Of a stretch of DNA of 64,000 nucleotides, positions 40,887-50,320 are shown piece after piece. The stretch covers positions 1 through 64,000 of the forward strand of contig JANYBL010000018.1 in assembly GCA_025360815.1 (NCBI GenBank), read 5' to 3'. The notes under the pieces were generated by a model. It worked only from the letters and a program-made list of their open reading frames with translations. It ran no database searches and was not told the origin of the DNA. The DNA is from Burkholderiales bacterium (GTDB taxonomy: Bacteria; Pseudomonadota; Gammaproteobacteria; Burkholderiales; Usitatibacteraceae). Each line of letters begins with the position of its first letter. Position 1 is the stretch's first letter. A program made the translations under genes and the position numbers.

Positions 40887-41762
40887 ATGACACCGTTTCT
40901 GCGCCCTCGCCGCTCCATGCTTTATGTCCCCGGCTGCTTCACTCGCTTTCTAAACAAAGCACGCACGCTTCGCGTTGATTCAGTGATTTTCGATTTGGGC
41001 GATTCGGTACTGGTTGAAAACAAGGAGCTCTCACGCAAGCAGGTGGTTGAGGCCATTTTGACTGGCGGCTACGGACGGCGCGAACGGGTTGTGCGCGTTA
41101 ATAATCTCGACTCACCGTGGGGGTTCGACGATGTCAACGCTGTTGCTAATATTGGTGCCGATGCGATTTTATTCCCTAATATCGAATCCGCTGCCGATGT
41201 GCATGAAGCACTAAAAGTTCTGGACGCAGCGGGCGGTCACAATATGCCAATCATGTTAATGATCGAAAGTCCGCTTGCCGTACTTCGGGCTGAGGAAATC
41301 GCCGCCGCATCGGATCGAATCGCTTGCCTGATTATGGCCACCAGCGATCTCATCACCCAGTTGCATGGCCGCAAGACGCCGGACCGCATTCCCCTGCATT
41401 ACTCCCTCTCGCATGTGCTGCTGGTGGGGCGCGCTTACAAACGCGCGGTGGTCGATGGCATTAGTATCGATATCAAAGACATGCATTCGTTTGAAATGGC
41501 CTGCCGCTTGACGCGCGATTTGGGCTTCGATGGAAAGTCCCTTGTACATCCGAATCAGCTGGCTTATTGCAACGATGCGTTTACGCCAAAATCAACTGAA
41601 ATTGCTTATTCGTACGAGGTGATTGAAGCGCTGGAGCAGGCGCACCGTGAGGGACGTGGCACGATTATGCTGAATGGTCGATTGGTCGAGCAACACCATG
41701 TTGCGGCGGCTAAACGCACCTTGGCATTGGCAGAAATGATTAAGGAACTAGAATCGGCTTGA
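40887..41762 (+). CDS. HpcH/HpaI aldolase / CitE-like CoA ester lyase
   Basis: RPRRSMLYVPGCFTRFLNKARTLRVDSVIFDLGDSV, DAILFPNIESAADV, HPNQLAYCNDAFTP. Confidence 0.9.
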   Translation: MTPFLRPRRSMLYVPGCFTRFLNKARTLRVDSVIFDLGDSVLVENKELSRKQVVEAILTGGYGRRERVVRVNNLDSPWGFDDVNAVANIGADAILFPNIESAADVHEALKVLDAAGGHNMPIMLMIESPLAVLRAEEIAAASDRIACLIMATSDLITQLHGRKTPDRIPLHYSLSHVLLVGRAYKRAVVDGISIDIKDMHSFEMACRLTRDLGFDGKSLVHPNQLAYCNDAFTPKSTEIAYSYEVIEALEQAHREGRGTIMLNGRLVEQHHVAAAKRTLALAEMIKELESA

Positions 41763-41805
41763 CGCCAAAATTGCCGAAATTTGCCGAATCACGCCCAAAC
41801 TTCCT

Positions 41806-42918
41806 ATGAAACCGTCCACCCGACAACCCGCTGGCTATTTTTTTGACGATTACGCCATCGGGCAGACCTTTGCCCATGCCGTGCCGCGCACCATCACATC
41901 GGGAGATTCGGCACTTTATCAGGCACTGATTGGCGCACGAAATCCGCTCCATTGCAGCGAACCCTTTGCGCAGTCGTTGGGCTATCCCTCGGTACCCGTG
42001 GATGATTTGCTGGTGTTTCATATCGCGTTTGGCAAAACTGTTCCCGATATTTCGTACAATGCGGTGGCAAACTTGGGTTACGCCGATTGCCGATTTATCA
42101 AACCCGTATTTATCGGCGACACGCTGCATGCCACAACGAAAATTATTGGCCTAAAAGCAAATAGCAACGGCAAAACTGGCGTCGTTTATGTGCGCTCCGA
42201 TTGCTTTAACCAGCGCGATGAATTGGTGCTGACGTGGGCCCGCTGGGTGATGGTGCACCGGCAGGCTGATGCGTCTCTACCACCAGCAAGCCTCCTGCGA
42301 AACACTAGTACTGGCCTGCCTGTTGAGGCATCTCCGCTTCCGATATTCGATGAATTTGTAGCCCCTGCGCAGCTTGAATCGGCGATTCAATTTCAGTTCT
42401 CCACGGCAGATTCTGGCGTAGTTGAACGAGCCACAGGCGGCACCTTATTTTTCGACGATGTCGCGCTAGATCAACCGATCAAACACCCGGCTGGTATGAC
42501 CATTGACGAGACCGATCACACGCTTGCCACCAAACTCTACCAAAACACTGCTCGCGTGCATTTTGACTCGCACCATATGGAAAACAGCCGCTTTGGCCGC
42601 CGCCTCATTTATGGCGGGCAAATTATCTCGATTTGCCGCTCGCTTGCGTTTGACGGCCTTGAAAATGCGCTGACGGTTGCCGCAATTAACGGCGGCTCAC
42701 ACACTAACCCGACTTTTGCAGGCGATACGCTCTACGCTGTCTCAACACCACGCATGAAATGGCCGCTCAACGCGAACGTTGGCGCGTTGCGTTTACAGTT
42801 GGATGGCTACAAAAATTGTGATCCGAATTTGGCAGAGTTTGTGAATGTGTCTGCTGATCAAAAAGTGTTGTCGCTTGATTTAACTGTCCTCATGCCGCGC
42901 CGTTCCTACTCCACTTGA
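41806..42918 (+). CDS. Double-hotdog MaoC-family hydratase (mesaconyl-CoA hydratase-like)
   Basis: 370 aa with two MaoC-like halves (YFFDDYAIGQTFAHAVPRTITSGDSALY / HFDSHHMENSRFGRRLIYGGQIISI). Confidence 0.8.
   Translation: MKPSTRQPAGYFFDDYAIGQTFAHAVPRTITSGDSALYQALIGARNPLHCSEPFAQSLGYPSVPVDDLLVFHIAFGKTVPDISYNAVANLGYADCRFIKPVFIGDTLHATTKIIGLKANSNGKTGVVYVRSDCFNQRDELVLTWARWVMVHRQADASLPPASLLRNTSTGLPVEASPLPIFDEFVAPAQLESAIQFQFSTADSGVVERATGGTLFFDDVALDQPIKHPAGMTIDETDHTLATKLYQNTARVHFDSHHMENSRFGRRLIYGGQIISICRSLAFDGLENALTVAAINGGSHTNPTFAGDTLYAVSTPRMKWPLNANVGALRLQLDGYKNCDPNLAEFVNVSADQKVLSLDLTVLMPRRSYST
42301..42333 (+). repeat. Dispersed palindromic element, copy D (in frame, MaoC interdomain linker)
   Basis: AACACTAGTACTGGCCTGCCTGTTGAGGCATCT encoding NTSTGLPVEAS. 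Confidence 0.7.
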
Positions 42919-42921
42919 ATC

Positions 42922-42969
42922 CATTTTTAATTCATTTTTCAACCCACTTTTCAGCCCATTTCTAGGCCA
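42922..42969. repeat. Degenerate 12-bp tandem array (MaoC/CitE intergenic)
   Basis: catttttaattc/atttttcaaccc/acttttcagccc/atttctaggcca. Confidence 0.6.
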
Positions 42970-42974
42970 ACATC

Positions 42975-43964
42975 ATGTCCACAGTCCATCCCAGTACAGC
43001 CCTATTCGTCGGTGAAAAGCCGTTCCCGATCATCCCCAGTTGCGAGCATTTTGCCGGCAACGAAAAATTGATTTTAAAAGCACTGGCGCTGCAAGATACA
43101 ATCGGCCCCGTGTTTGATATCACCTGCGATTGCGAGGACGGCGCACCAGCGGGACAAGAAAAATTGCACGCGGAAATGATCGTCCGTGTGCTTAATTCAG
43201 AAGCCAACAAACACCATATGGCTGGTGCGAGAATTCACGATTTTTCGCATCCGCACTGGCGTGCGGATATTGATATTTTGGTCGGTGGTGCGGGCAAGGT
43301 TTTGCGCTACATTACGATCCCGAAATCGACCTCGTTTGCGGATGCGAGCGAAATGATTGCCTATGTTCGCAACGTCGCGTCTAACCATCCTATTGGCCGT
43401 GAAATACCGATCCATATTTTGGTCGAAACCCATGGTGCGCTGCGAGATATTCAGCAAATTGCGCAGCTGCCGAATATTGAAGTACTCGATTTCGGTCTGA
43501 TGGATTTTGTCTCAGGCCACCACGGCGCAATCCCCGCGGCGGCCATGCGTTCACCGGGCCAGTTTGACCATCGACTGATCGCCCGTGCCAAAGCAGAAAT
43601 GGTTGCTGCCGCGTTAGCCAATGGCATCGTGCCGGCACACAACGTTTGCCTAGATTTAAAGAACGCCGAGGTTGTCAAAAGTGATGCGTCCCGCGCCAGA
43701 AATGAGTTTGGATTCTTGCGTATGTGGTCGATCTATCCCGCGCAAATTCAGCCAATTGTCGATGCGATGAAGCCCGACCACTCGGAAGTTGAGGACGCGG
43801 CGAATATTCTGCTCGCGGCGCAAGCCGTTGACTGGGGTCCGATTCAATACAAAGGTGAATTGCACGACCGCGCAACCTATCGCTACTTTTGGGAGCTACT
43901 ACAAAAGGCGAATGTGACACAGGTTAAAATATCAGGCGAGGCGACGGAAGCGTTTTTTTCTTAA
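42975..43964 (+). CDS. HpcH/HpaI aldolase / CitE-like CoA ester lyase
   Basis: DITCDCEDGAPAGQEKLHAEM, PIHILVETHGALRDI, EVLDFGLMDFVSGHHGAIPAAAMRSPGQFDH, FLRMWSIYPAQI. Confidence 0.88.
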   Translation: MSTVHPSTALFVGEKPFPIIPSCEHFAGNEKLILKALALQDTIGPVFDITCDCEDGAPAGQEKLHAEMIVRVLNSEANKHHMAGARIHDFSHPHWRADIDILVGGAGKVLRYITIPKSTSFADASEMIAYVRNVASNHPIGREIPIHILVETHGALRDIQQIAQLPNIEVLDFGLMDFVSGHHGAIPAAAMRSPGQFDHRLIARAKAEMVAAALANGIVPAHNVCLDLKNAEVVKSDASRARNEFGFLRMWSIYPAQIQPIVDAMKPDHSEVEDAANILLAAQAVDWGPIQYKGELHDRATYRYFWELLQKANVTQVKISGEATEAFFS

Positions 43965-43984
43965 CTTTTTTAGTACTTTCTTTC

Positions 43985-44050
43985 GGCCACTTTTTTCGAC
44001 CGCCTTTTTCGACCGCTTTATTCGACCGTTTTATTCGACCGCTTTCAATC
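43985..44050. repeat. 13-bp tandem array, 5 units, downstream of the citE-like gene
   Basis: GGCCACTTTTTTC/GACCGCCTTTTTC/GACCGCTTTATTC/GACCGTTTTATTC/GACCGCTTTCAATC. Confidence 0.85.
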
Positions 44051-44063
44051 GAAAAGACGATGA

Positions 44064-44111
44064 AACACTAGCACCGGCGGGCATTTTGAAGCAACCATCG
44101 CCTAGACTGCG
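44064..44111. repeat. Dispersed palindromic element, copy E (upstream of prpB)
   Basis: AACACTAGCACCGGCGGGCATTTTGAAGCAACCATCGCCTAGACTGCG. Confidence 0.65.
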
Positions 44112-44340
44112 CAACTGCATCACGGGTTTCGAATGACGCCCTACCGAGTTTAGAAACGAAGCCAGAATTGAGGCAATCCCGTCTTTTGTTGTTGACTGAT
44201 TAAATGCGTGCCAAAGGATTGACAGGGGTTTTCGGTATGTAATTAAAGAGCATCAAGAGTTGACTTCACCGCCAAAGATCTTCGCTCTGTCCCCTTTTCC
44301 CAATAGGGAAACCTAAAATAAACCGCAACCGGAAACTAAT

Positions 44341-45219
44341 ATGACTACCTCCGCAGGCCAAACATTTCGCCAAGCTGTCCTCGATGAATCACCACTTCAA
44401 GTCGTCGGGGCGATCACTGCCTACGCGGCGCGGATGGCCGAACAATCCGGCTTCAAAGCCATCTATTTATCGGGTGGCGGCGTGGCGGCAAATTCACTTG
44501 GCATGCCCGACCTTGGCATCAGCACCATGGAAGATGTGCTCATCGATGCCCGGCGGATCACCGACGTGACCACTGTGCCGCTGATGGTTGATATTGATAC
44601 CGGCTGGGGGGGCGCATTTAACATTGCCCGCACGATTCGCAGCTTTACCAAAGCCGGCGTCGCCGCCGTTCACATGGAAGACCAAGTCGGCACCAAGCGC
44701 TGCGGCCACCGTCCCGGCAAAGAGGTAGTGAGCGTCGAAGAAATGGTCGATCGTGTCAAAGCGGCAGTGGATGCCAAAACCGATTCGCAATTTGTCATCA
44801 TGGCGCGGACAGATGCGCTCGCGGTCGAGGGTTTGAATGCCGCCATTGACCGTGCTTGCGCGTATGTTGAGGCGGGTGCCGATATGATTTTCCCCGAAGC
44901 TATCACCACGCTTGATGAATACCGACAATTCCGCGCGGCCGTCAACGTGCCGATCTTGGCGAATCTGACCGAGTTCGGGTCCACGCCGTTTTTCACGCTT
45001 GATGAGTTACGTTCTGCGAACGTCGATATTGCGCTGTATTGTTGCGGCGCGTATCGCGCCATGAACGCCGCAGCACTCCATTTTTACAAGACATTGCGGA
45101 AAGAAGGCACGCAAAAGAGCGTCGTTCCCACCATGCAAACGCGGGCCGAGCTTTACGAATACTTAAACTATCATTCGTACGAACAAAAGCTCGATGCTTT
45201 GTTTGCTGCCAAGAAATAA
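44341..45219 (+). CDS. prpB: Methylisocitrate lyase
   Basis: [67 protein letters not shown]. Confidence 0.97.
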   Translation: MTTSAGQTFRQAVLDESPLQVVGAITAYAARMAEQSGFKAIYLSGGGVAANSLGMPDLGISTMEDVLIDARRITDVTTVPLMVDIDTGWGGAFNIARTIRSFTKAGVAAVHMEDQVGTKRCGHRPGKEVVSVEEMVDRVKAAVDAKTDSQFVIMARTDALAVEGLNAAIDRACAYVEAGADMIFPEAITTLDEYRQFRAAVNVPILANLTEFGSTPFFTLDELRSANVDIALYCCGAYRAMNAAALHFYKTLRKEGTQKSVVPTMQTRAELYEYLNYHSYEQKLDALFAAKK

Positions 45220-45234
45220 TCATTCGCTGCGCCC

Positions 45235-45861
45235 GTGAAAATGACATCAGCGATCCCCACATTACTCCTTCGCACATTCGCGTCACCAGTGGAGCTGCGC
45301 ACGCCGCGCCTGCTATTGCGGCAATGGAAAGAAAGCGATCTCGATAAATGGCTTGAGATGAATGCGAATCCTGCGGTACGAAAGCATTTCCCCACTATCA
45401 ACACTGCCGAACAATCCCGCGGCGAAGCAGTGCGTATTGGCGCTAGCATCACGCAGCGTGGTTGGGGCATGTGGGCTTTAGAGATTCCGGGCGTGATTCC
45501 GTTTGCCGGATTTGTCGGCCTCAACCCGCCCGCTTATCCCGCACCATGGCAACCGGCCGTTGAGATCGGTTGGCGTCTCGCCCCCGAAGCATGGCATCAG
45601 GGCTATGCCACTGAGGCCGCCGCCGCATCGTTGCAGTTCGCGTTTAACGTACTGGAATTGCCGCAAGTCATCGCGCTATCGGTCACCACCAACACGCCAT
45701 CACACAACGTGATGACACGTCTTGGTATGGCGCGCGACATCAATGCTGATTTTGTCCATCCTCGGGTACCCGAGGACTGGCCGCTCAAGATGCATATCGT
45801 GCATCGCATTTCGCGCGAAACATGGCGCAACAATCCATTGGCCACGGGCATGGGAGCATGA
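45235..45861 (+). CDS. GNAT family N-acetyltransferase (RimJ/RimL-like)
   Basis: LRTPRLLLRQWKESDLDKWLEMNANPAV, EIGWRLAPEAWHQGYATEAAAASLQFAF. Confidence 0.9.
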   Translation: MKMTSAIPTLLLRTFASPVELRTPRLLLRQWKESDLDKWLEMNANPAVRKHFPTINTAEQSRGEAVRIGASITQRGWGMWALEIPGVIPFAGFVGLNPPAYPAPWQPAVEIGWRLAPEAWHQGYATEAAAASLQFAFNVLELPQVIALSVTTNTPSHNVMTRLGMARDINADFVHPRVPEDWPLKMHIVHRISRETWRNNPLATGMGA

Positions 45862-45868
45862 GCACAAC

Positions 45869-46240
45869 ATGATTACCGGTTTAGACCATATTCAAATATC
45901 GATTCCTTCAGGTCGCGTACCAGATGCGTTAAATTTTTACGTCGACTTGTTGGGATTTCAACGCGTCCCCAAACCAGCAACGCTATCGCAAACCGGCGCG
46001 TGGCTGGTGTCGTCAAACGAGGCGGGTGGCGTGAACCTGCATATCGGCGAAACCGACCATTTTGTAACCGACGGCAATGCCCACCCGGCGTTTAAAACGA
46101 GTGATGCAAGCGCGTTAATCAAACGCCTAGAAGCCGCTAATTTTCGTGTTCGCCGTGATAGCGGCCCGGCTGGATTTATTCGCGCATCAACCTGGGATCC
46201 GTTTGGCAATCGAATAGAGTTTATGCAACGTATAACCTAA
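45869..46240 (+). CDS. VOC family (glyoxalase-like) protein
   Basis: MITGLDHIQISIPSGRVPDALNFYVDLLGFQRV...STWDPFGNRIEFMQ. Confidence 0.88.
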   Translation: MITGLDHIQISIPSGRVPDALNFYVDLLGFQRVPKPATLSQTGAWLVSSNEAGGVNLHIGETDHFVTDGNAHPAFKTSDASALIKRLEAANFRVRRDSGPAGFIRASTWDPFGNRIEFMQRIT

Positions 46241-46253
46241 ATCTGTTTATAAA

Positions 46254-46320
46254 CTCTAGTCTAGACGAGCGTTTTCAGCCAAATTCTTTCTGAAACGCCC
46301 GCCAATACTAGCGTTTTAAA
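46254..46320. repeat. Dispersed palindromic element, copy F (upstream of prpC), two clear arms
   Basis: CTCTAGTCTAGACGAGCGTTTTCAG-ccaaattcttt-CTGAAACGCCCGCCAATACTAGCGTTTTAAA. Confidence 0.8.
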
Positions 46321-46356
46321 ATTTGTTTTTATTTTTGATTTGACAAGGAGCATCAA

Positions 46357-47556
46357 GTGAGCGAGACCAATGCCGGCAACACCCCCGCAAACAACACGAC
46401 CTCAGCACCCGCCAATCCTAACGCGCCGAAACCGAAAAAATCGGTTGCGCTTTCCGGGGTCACCGCTGGGAACACCGCACTTTGTACCGTAGGCTTGAGT
46501 GGCAACGATCTGCACTATCGCGGTTACGATATTTTAGACGTCGCCGACACCTGCGAATTTGAAGAAATCGCCTACTTGCTGGTGCATGAAAAACTCCCCA
46601 ACAAAAGTGAGCTCGCTACCTACAAAGCCAAATTAAAATCGCTGCGCGGCATCCCGATGGCGGTGCAAGATGTGCTCGAAACATTGCCTGCATCGGCACA
46701 CCCGATGGATGTATTGCGCACGGGCTGCTCGGCGCTGGGCTGTAATTTGCCTGAAAAAGACGACCACAATATCCAAGGTGCGCGCGATATTGCAGACCGC
46801 ATGATGGCCTCCTTCGGCTCAATGTTGCTCTACTGGTATCACTTCGCGGTGAATGGCAAGCGTATTGATGTTGAGACCGATGATGACTCGATCGGTGGAC
46901 ATTTTTTACATTTGCTCCATGGCGTGAAGCCGAGCGATGAATGCGTTCGGGCGATGCACACCTCGTTGGTGCTATACGCAGAACATGAGTTCAACGCCTC
47001 CACCTTCACCGCCCGCGTGATTGCCGGCACCGGCTCTGATATGTATTCCGCGGTCACCGGCGCCATCGGCGCATTGCGTGGACCCAAGCATGGCGGCGCA
47101 AATGAAGCCGCATTTGAAATCCAGTCGCGCTACCATAACCCAGATGATGCCGAGGCCGATATCGCCAAGCGTGTCGCCGAGAAGCAAGTCGTGATCGGCT
47201 TTGGCCATCCGGTTTACACGATTTCTGATCCGCGCAATGTGGTGATTAAAGAAGTCGCCCGCAAGCTTTCAAAAACGGCCGGCAATACCAAGCTGTTTGA
47301 TATTGCAGAGCGCCTGGAAACCGTGATGCTGCGTGAGAAAAAAATGTTCCCGAACCTTGATTGGTTCAGCGCCGTGAGTTATCACATGATGGGCGTGCCG
47401 ACGAGTATGTTTACACCACTTTTCATTATTTCCCGTACATCAGGCTGGGCTGCGCACGTGATCGAGCAGCGAATTGACGGCAAAATTATTCGGCCATCGG
47501 CCAATTACACGGGGCCCGATAATTTAGCGTTCGTGCCGATGGAAAGGCGGAAATAA
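46357..47556 (+). CDS. prpC: 2-methylcitrate synthase
   Basis: [95 protein letters not shown]. Confidence 0.97.
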   Translation: MSETNAGNTPANNTTSAPANPNAPKPKKSVALSGVTAGNTALCTVGLSGNDLHYRGYDILDVADTCEFEEIAYLLVHEKLPNKSELATYKAKLKSLRGIPMAVQDVLETLPASAHPMDVLRTGCSALGCNLPEKDDHNIQGARDIADRMMASFGSMLLYWYHFAVNGKRIDVETDDDSIGGHFLHLLHGVKPSDECVRAMHTSLVLYAEHEFNASTFTARVIAGTGSDMYSAVTGAIGALRGPKHGGANEAAFEIQSRYHNPDDAEADIAKRVAEKQVVIGFGHPVYTISDPRNVVIKEVARKLSKTAGNTKLFDIAERLETVMLREKKMFPNLDWFSAVSYHMMGVPTSMFTPLFIISRTSGWAAHVIEQRIDGKIIRPSANYTGPDNLAFVPMERRK

Positions 47557-47675
47557 CATCAATTTCGGCATTCATTGTAGATATTCAGCTTAAACTCTTG
47601 AAAGCTATCGAAATGGCCTAAAAAGGCCGTTCGTAAATCAAAAAACGTACGGGGATCAACTGTGGCGGAGTTTTT

Positions 47676-48209
47676 ATGGATATAAACAATATTTATCGCA
47701 AAACAGCACACGGCCTCGACGAAATGCAAGCGCGGAAAATGGCACTAAAACCGGCGGTAAGGCGTACGCTCATTTTGGTGGACGGCAGAAAATCCATCGA
47801 GGCCATGATGCCGTTATTTCGGGACCCCAACGATGCTGAGGTGGTACTTGTTGAGCTGCTTCAACTCAATTTGATCGAACAGATAGCCGAGGCAGAAACG
47901 ACGCCCAGTCCGCTAGAAGATATCAATACTGTCCCAGCCCCGGTTGAAAACCGCAGCGAAGATGCCGCAGCAACACGGAATCCCGCCCAGCGCTTTATGG
48001 ATGGGCAAAAATTTATGAACAATGCAATTCGTGAAAATCTCGGACCAATCAAAGCCGTTTTCTTTACGCTAAAAATTGAAAAATGTAACAACGTCGATGA
48101 TTGTCTTGCTTTGCTCGATGAATACCAAGCTGCATTGGCCAAGGCGATTAAAGACGACGCAATCGCCGCATCATTGCGCCGGAAAACGGAGCGCATTTTG
48201 AGGCCTTGA
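47676..48209 (+). CDS. Hypothetical protein of unknown function inside the prp cluster
   Basis: 177 aa ORF co-oriented between prpC and prpD; KTAHGLDEMQARKMALKPAVRRTLILVDGRKSIEAMM. Confidence 0.75.
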   Translation: MDINNIYRKTAHGLDEMQARKMALKPAVRRTLILVDGRKSIEAMMPLFRDPNDAEVVLVELLQLNLIEQIAEAETTPSPLEDINTVPAPVENRSEDAAATRNPAQRFMDGQKFMNNAIRENLGPIKAVFFTLKIEKCNNVDDCLALLDEYQAALAKAIKDDAIAASLRRKTERILRP

Positions 48210-48296
48210 TTTCACCCAGCCACGCTAGAACATATCTTTTGTATTAGTAACGCCGCCCCCCAGTTCGATTCATTTTAATCACCATAGGAACCCAGC

Positions 48297-49748
48297 ATGT
48301 CCGCACATATCTCCAACGTCCGCCCCAAACCCGACAAAGTGTTAGTCGATATTGTTGATTACGTCACCAAATATAAAATCAAATCCAAAGCAGCCTACGA
48401 GACAGCACGCTATTGTTTGATTGATACCTTGGGCTGTGGTTTTGAGGCATTGGAATATCCGGCCTGCACTAAATTACTTGGCCCCGTGGTGCCGGGCACG
48501 GTCGTACCGAACGGCGCAAAAGTACCTGGCACCCAATTTCAGCTTGATCCTATTCAAGCCGCTTTTAACATCGGCACAATGATTCGCTGGCTCGATTTTA
48601 ACGACACATGGCTGGCGGCTGAATGGGGTCATCCATCGGATAATCTGGGCGGCATTTTAGCCACTGCCGATTGGCTTTCGCGTAACGCCATTGCCAACGG
48701 TAAAAAACCGATGACGGTACAAGATGTATTAACCGCAATGATCAAAGCGCATGAAATCCAAGGCTGTATCGCGCTTGAAAATTCGTTCAACAAAGTTGGC
48801 CTCGATCACGTGGTGTTGGTGAAAGTTGCATCAACCGCGGTGGTCGCTGAAATGATGGGCTTAAGCTACAACGAAATTTTGAACGCGGTTTCACTCGCCT
48901 GGGTAGATGGCCAATCGCTGCGCACCTACCGGCATGCGCCCAACACCGGCTCGCGCAAGTCGTGGGCGGCGGGTGATGCGACCTCTCGTGCGGTACGTTT
49001 GGCATTGATCGCCAAGACCGGCGAGATGGGCTATCCATCCGTGCTATCAGCCAAAACATGGGGCTTTTATGATGTGCTGTTTAAAGGTAATGCGTTTAAA
49101 TTCCAGCGCCCCTATGGCTCATATGTGATGGAGCAAGTGCTGTTCAAAATTTCGTTCCCGGCAGAGTTCCATTCGCAAACCGCCGTTGAAGCCGCGATGA
49201 CGATCAACGCAGAATTGAGGAAGCTCGGCAAAACAGATAAAGAGATCAAAAAAATCACCATCCGCACGCATGAAGCCTGTATCCGCATCATCGACAAAAA
49301 AGGACCGCTTAACAACGAGGCCGACCGCGATCACTGTGTGCAATACATGGTCGCCGTGCCGATCATTTTTGGCCGCTTAACCGCGAGTGATTACGAAGAC
49401 AGCATCGCCGCTGATCCGCGTATCGACAAGCTGCGCGACAAAATTATCTGTGTCGAAGACGTGAATTTCACCAAGGATTATCACGATCCGAAAAAACGCT
49501 CTATTGCCAACGCACTCACCGTCGAATTCACCGACGGCAAAAAAATGAAAGAAATTATCGTCGAATATCCCATCGGCCATAAACGCCGCCGCAAACAAGG
49601 CATGCCAGTGCTGGTCGCAAAATTTAAAACCAATTTGGCACGCCAATTCCCTGAGAAACAACGCAACGCAATCATGGCGCTATGTTTGGATCAAAAGAAG
49701 CTGGAAGCTACGCCAGTCAACGAGTTCGTGGATATGATGGTGATTTAG
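48297..49748 (+). CDS. prpD: 2-methylcitrate dehydratase
   Basis: [85 protein letters not shown]-like block. Confidence 0.97.
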   Translation: MSAHISNVRPKPDKVLVDIVDYVTKYKIKSKAAYETARYCLIDTLGCGFEALEYPACTKLLGPVVPGTVVPNGAKVPGTQFQLDPIQAAFNIGTMIRWLDFNDTWLAAEWGHPSDNLGGILATADWLSRNAIANGKKPMTVQDVLTAMIKAHEIQGCIALENSFNKVGLDHVVLVKVASTAVVAEMMGLSYNEILNAVSLAWVDGQSLRTYRHAPNTGSRKSWAAGDATSRAVRLALIAKTGEMGYPSVLSAKTWGFYDVLFKGNAFKFQRPYGSYVMEQVLFKISFPAEFHSQTAVEAAMTINAELRKLGKTDKEIKKITIRTHEACIRIIDKKGPLNNEADRDHCVQYMVAVPIIFGRLTASDYEDSIAADPRIDKLRDKIICVEDVNFTKDYHDPKKRSIANALTVEFTDGKKMKEIIVEYPIGHKRRRKQGMPVLVAKFKTNLARQFPEKQRNAIMALCLDQKKLEATPVNEFVDMMVI

Positions 49749-49770
49749 TATTTGTAATTCCAAAAAAAAA

Positions 49771-49795
49771 CGGCGCACTTGTGCGCCGTTTTTTT
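49771..49795. terminator. Rho-independent terminator after prpD (possibly bidirectional)
   Basis: A9-CGGCGCAC-TT-GTGCGCCG-T7 hairpin. Confidence 0.93.
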
Positions 49796-49869
49796 ATCCG
49801 GTTACGAATGATTAGTCGCGCGCGTTTCCACGTGCTTCCACCTAGTCCTACATTTATTTTCTTTCTAAA

Positions 49870-50166
49870 TCACGACATGTGCCGAAACAAATGCTGATAA
49901 GCACGCGAGACCGCGACAGATTTGGCTCCGCCTTTTAAATTCAACAACATACGGCCGTCGCCATCGCGTTTGCTCGATGCGATAAATTGCACCAACAGGG
50001 TTTTTCTCGCGAGCTGCGGTCGGCGGGTGTGAATAGCATGTTGAATGATCTCAGCAATCATCGAAGGGGTAGGTGATTGCGTAAAAATGGTCGGATTACC
50101 GTGACGGCAATAAGTGAACTCCTCAAACAACAAGCTCAAAACACCCCGTTTGGCGCATGTTTGCAA
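49870..50166 (-). pseudogene. Possible remnant of a LytTR DNA-binding domain
   Basis: 98 aa ORF whose C-terminus KRDGDGRMLLNLKGGAKSVAVSRAYQHLFRHM resembles LytTR C-termini; N-terminus not recognisable. Confidence 0.35.
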
Positions 50167-50171
50167 GGTGT

Positions 50172-50208
50172 TATGGCTGAAAAGCCCCGCCTAGACTAGC
50201 GTTTTAAA
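50172..50208 (-). repeat. Dispersed palindromic element, copy G (half element upstream of frmA)
   Basis: TATGGCTGAAAAGCCCCGCCTAGACTAGCGTTTTAAA; right arm only. Confidence 0.65.
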
Positions 50209-50320
50209 GTTTTAACCGATACTGGCGCAAACACGGAATAATGTTGTTTGTGCCATATCTCGTGCACCAGCTTAAGCTCCACAATGCGCCCATTATCTGA
50301 CCAACAAGGACAAACATAAG

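Noticed and set aside
43985-44050. Possible CRISPR-like array
   Set aside because: Units of 13 bp are contiguous with no spacers and no cas genes; simple tandem repeat.
48430-48450. TTTTGAGGCATTGG in prpD as another palindromic element copy
   Set aside because: Only ~9 nt match and the region is conserved PrpD coding sequence.
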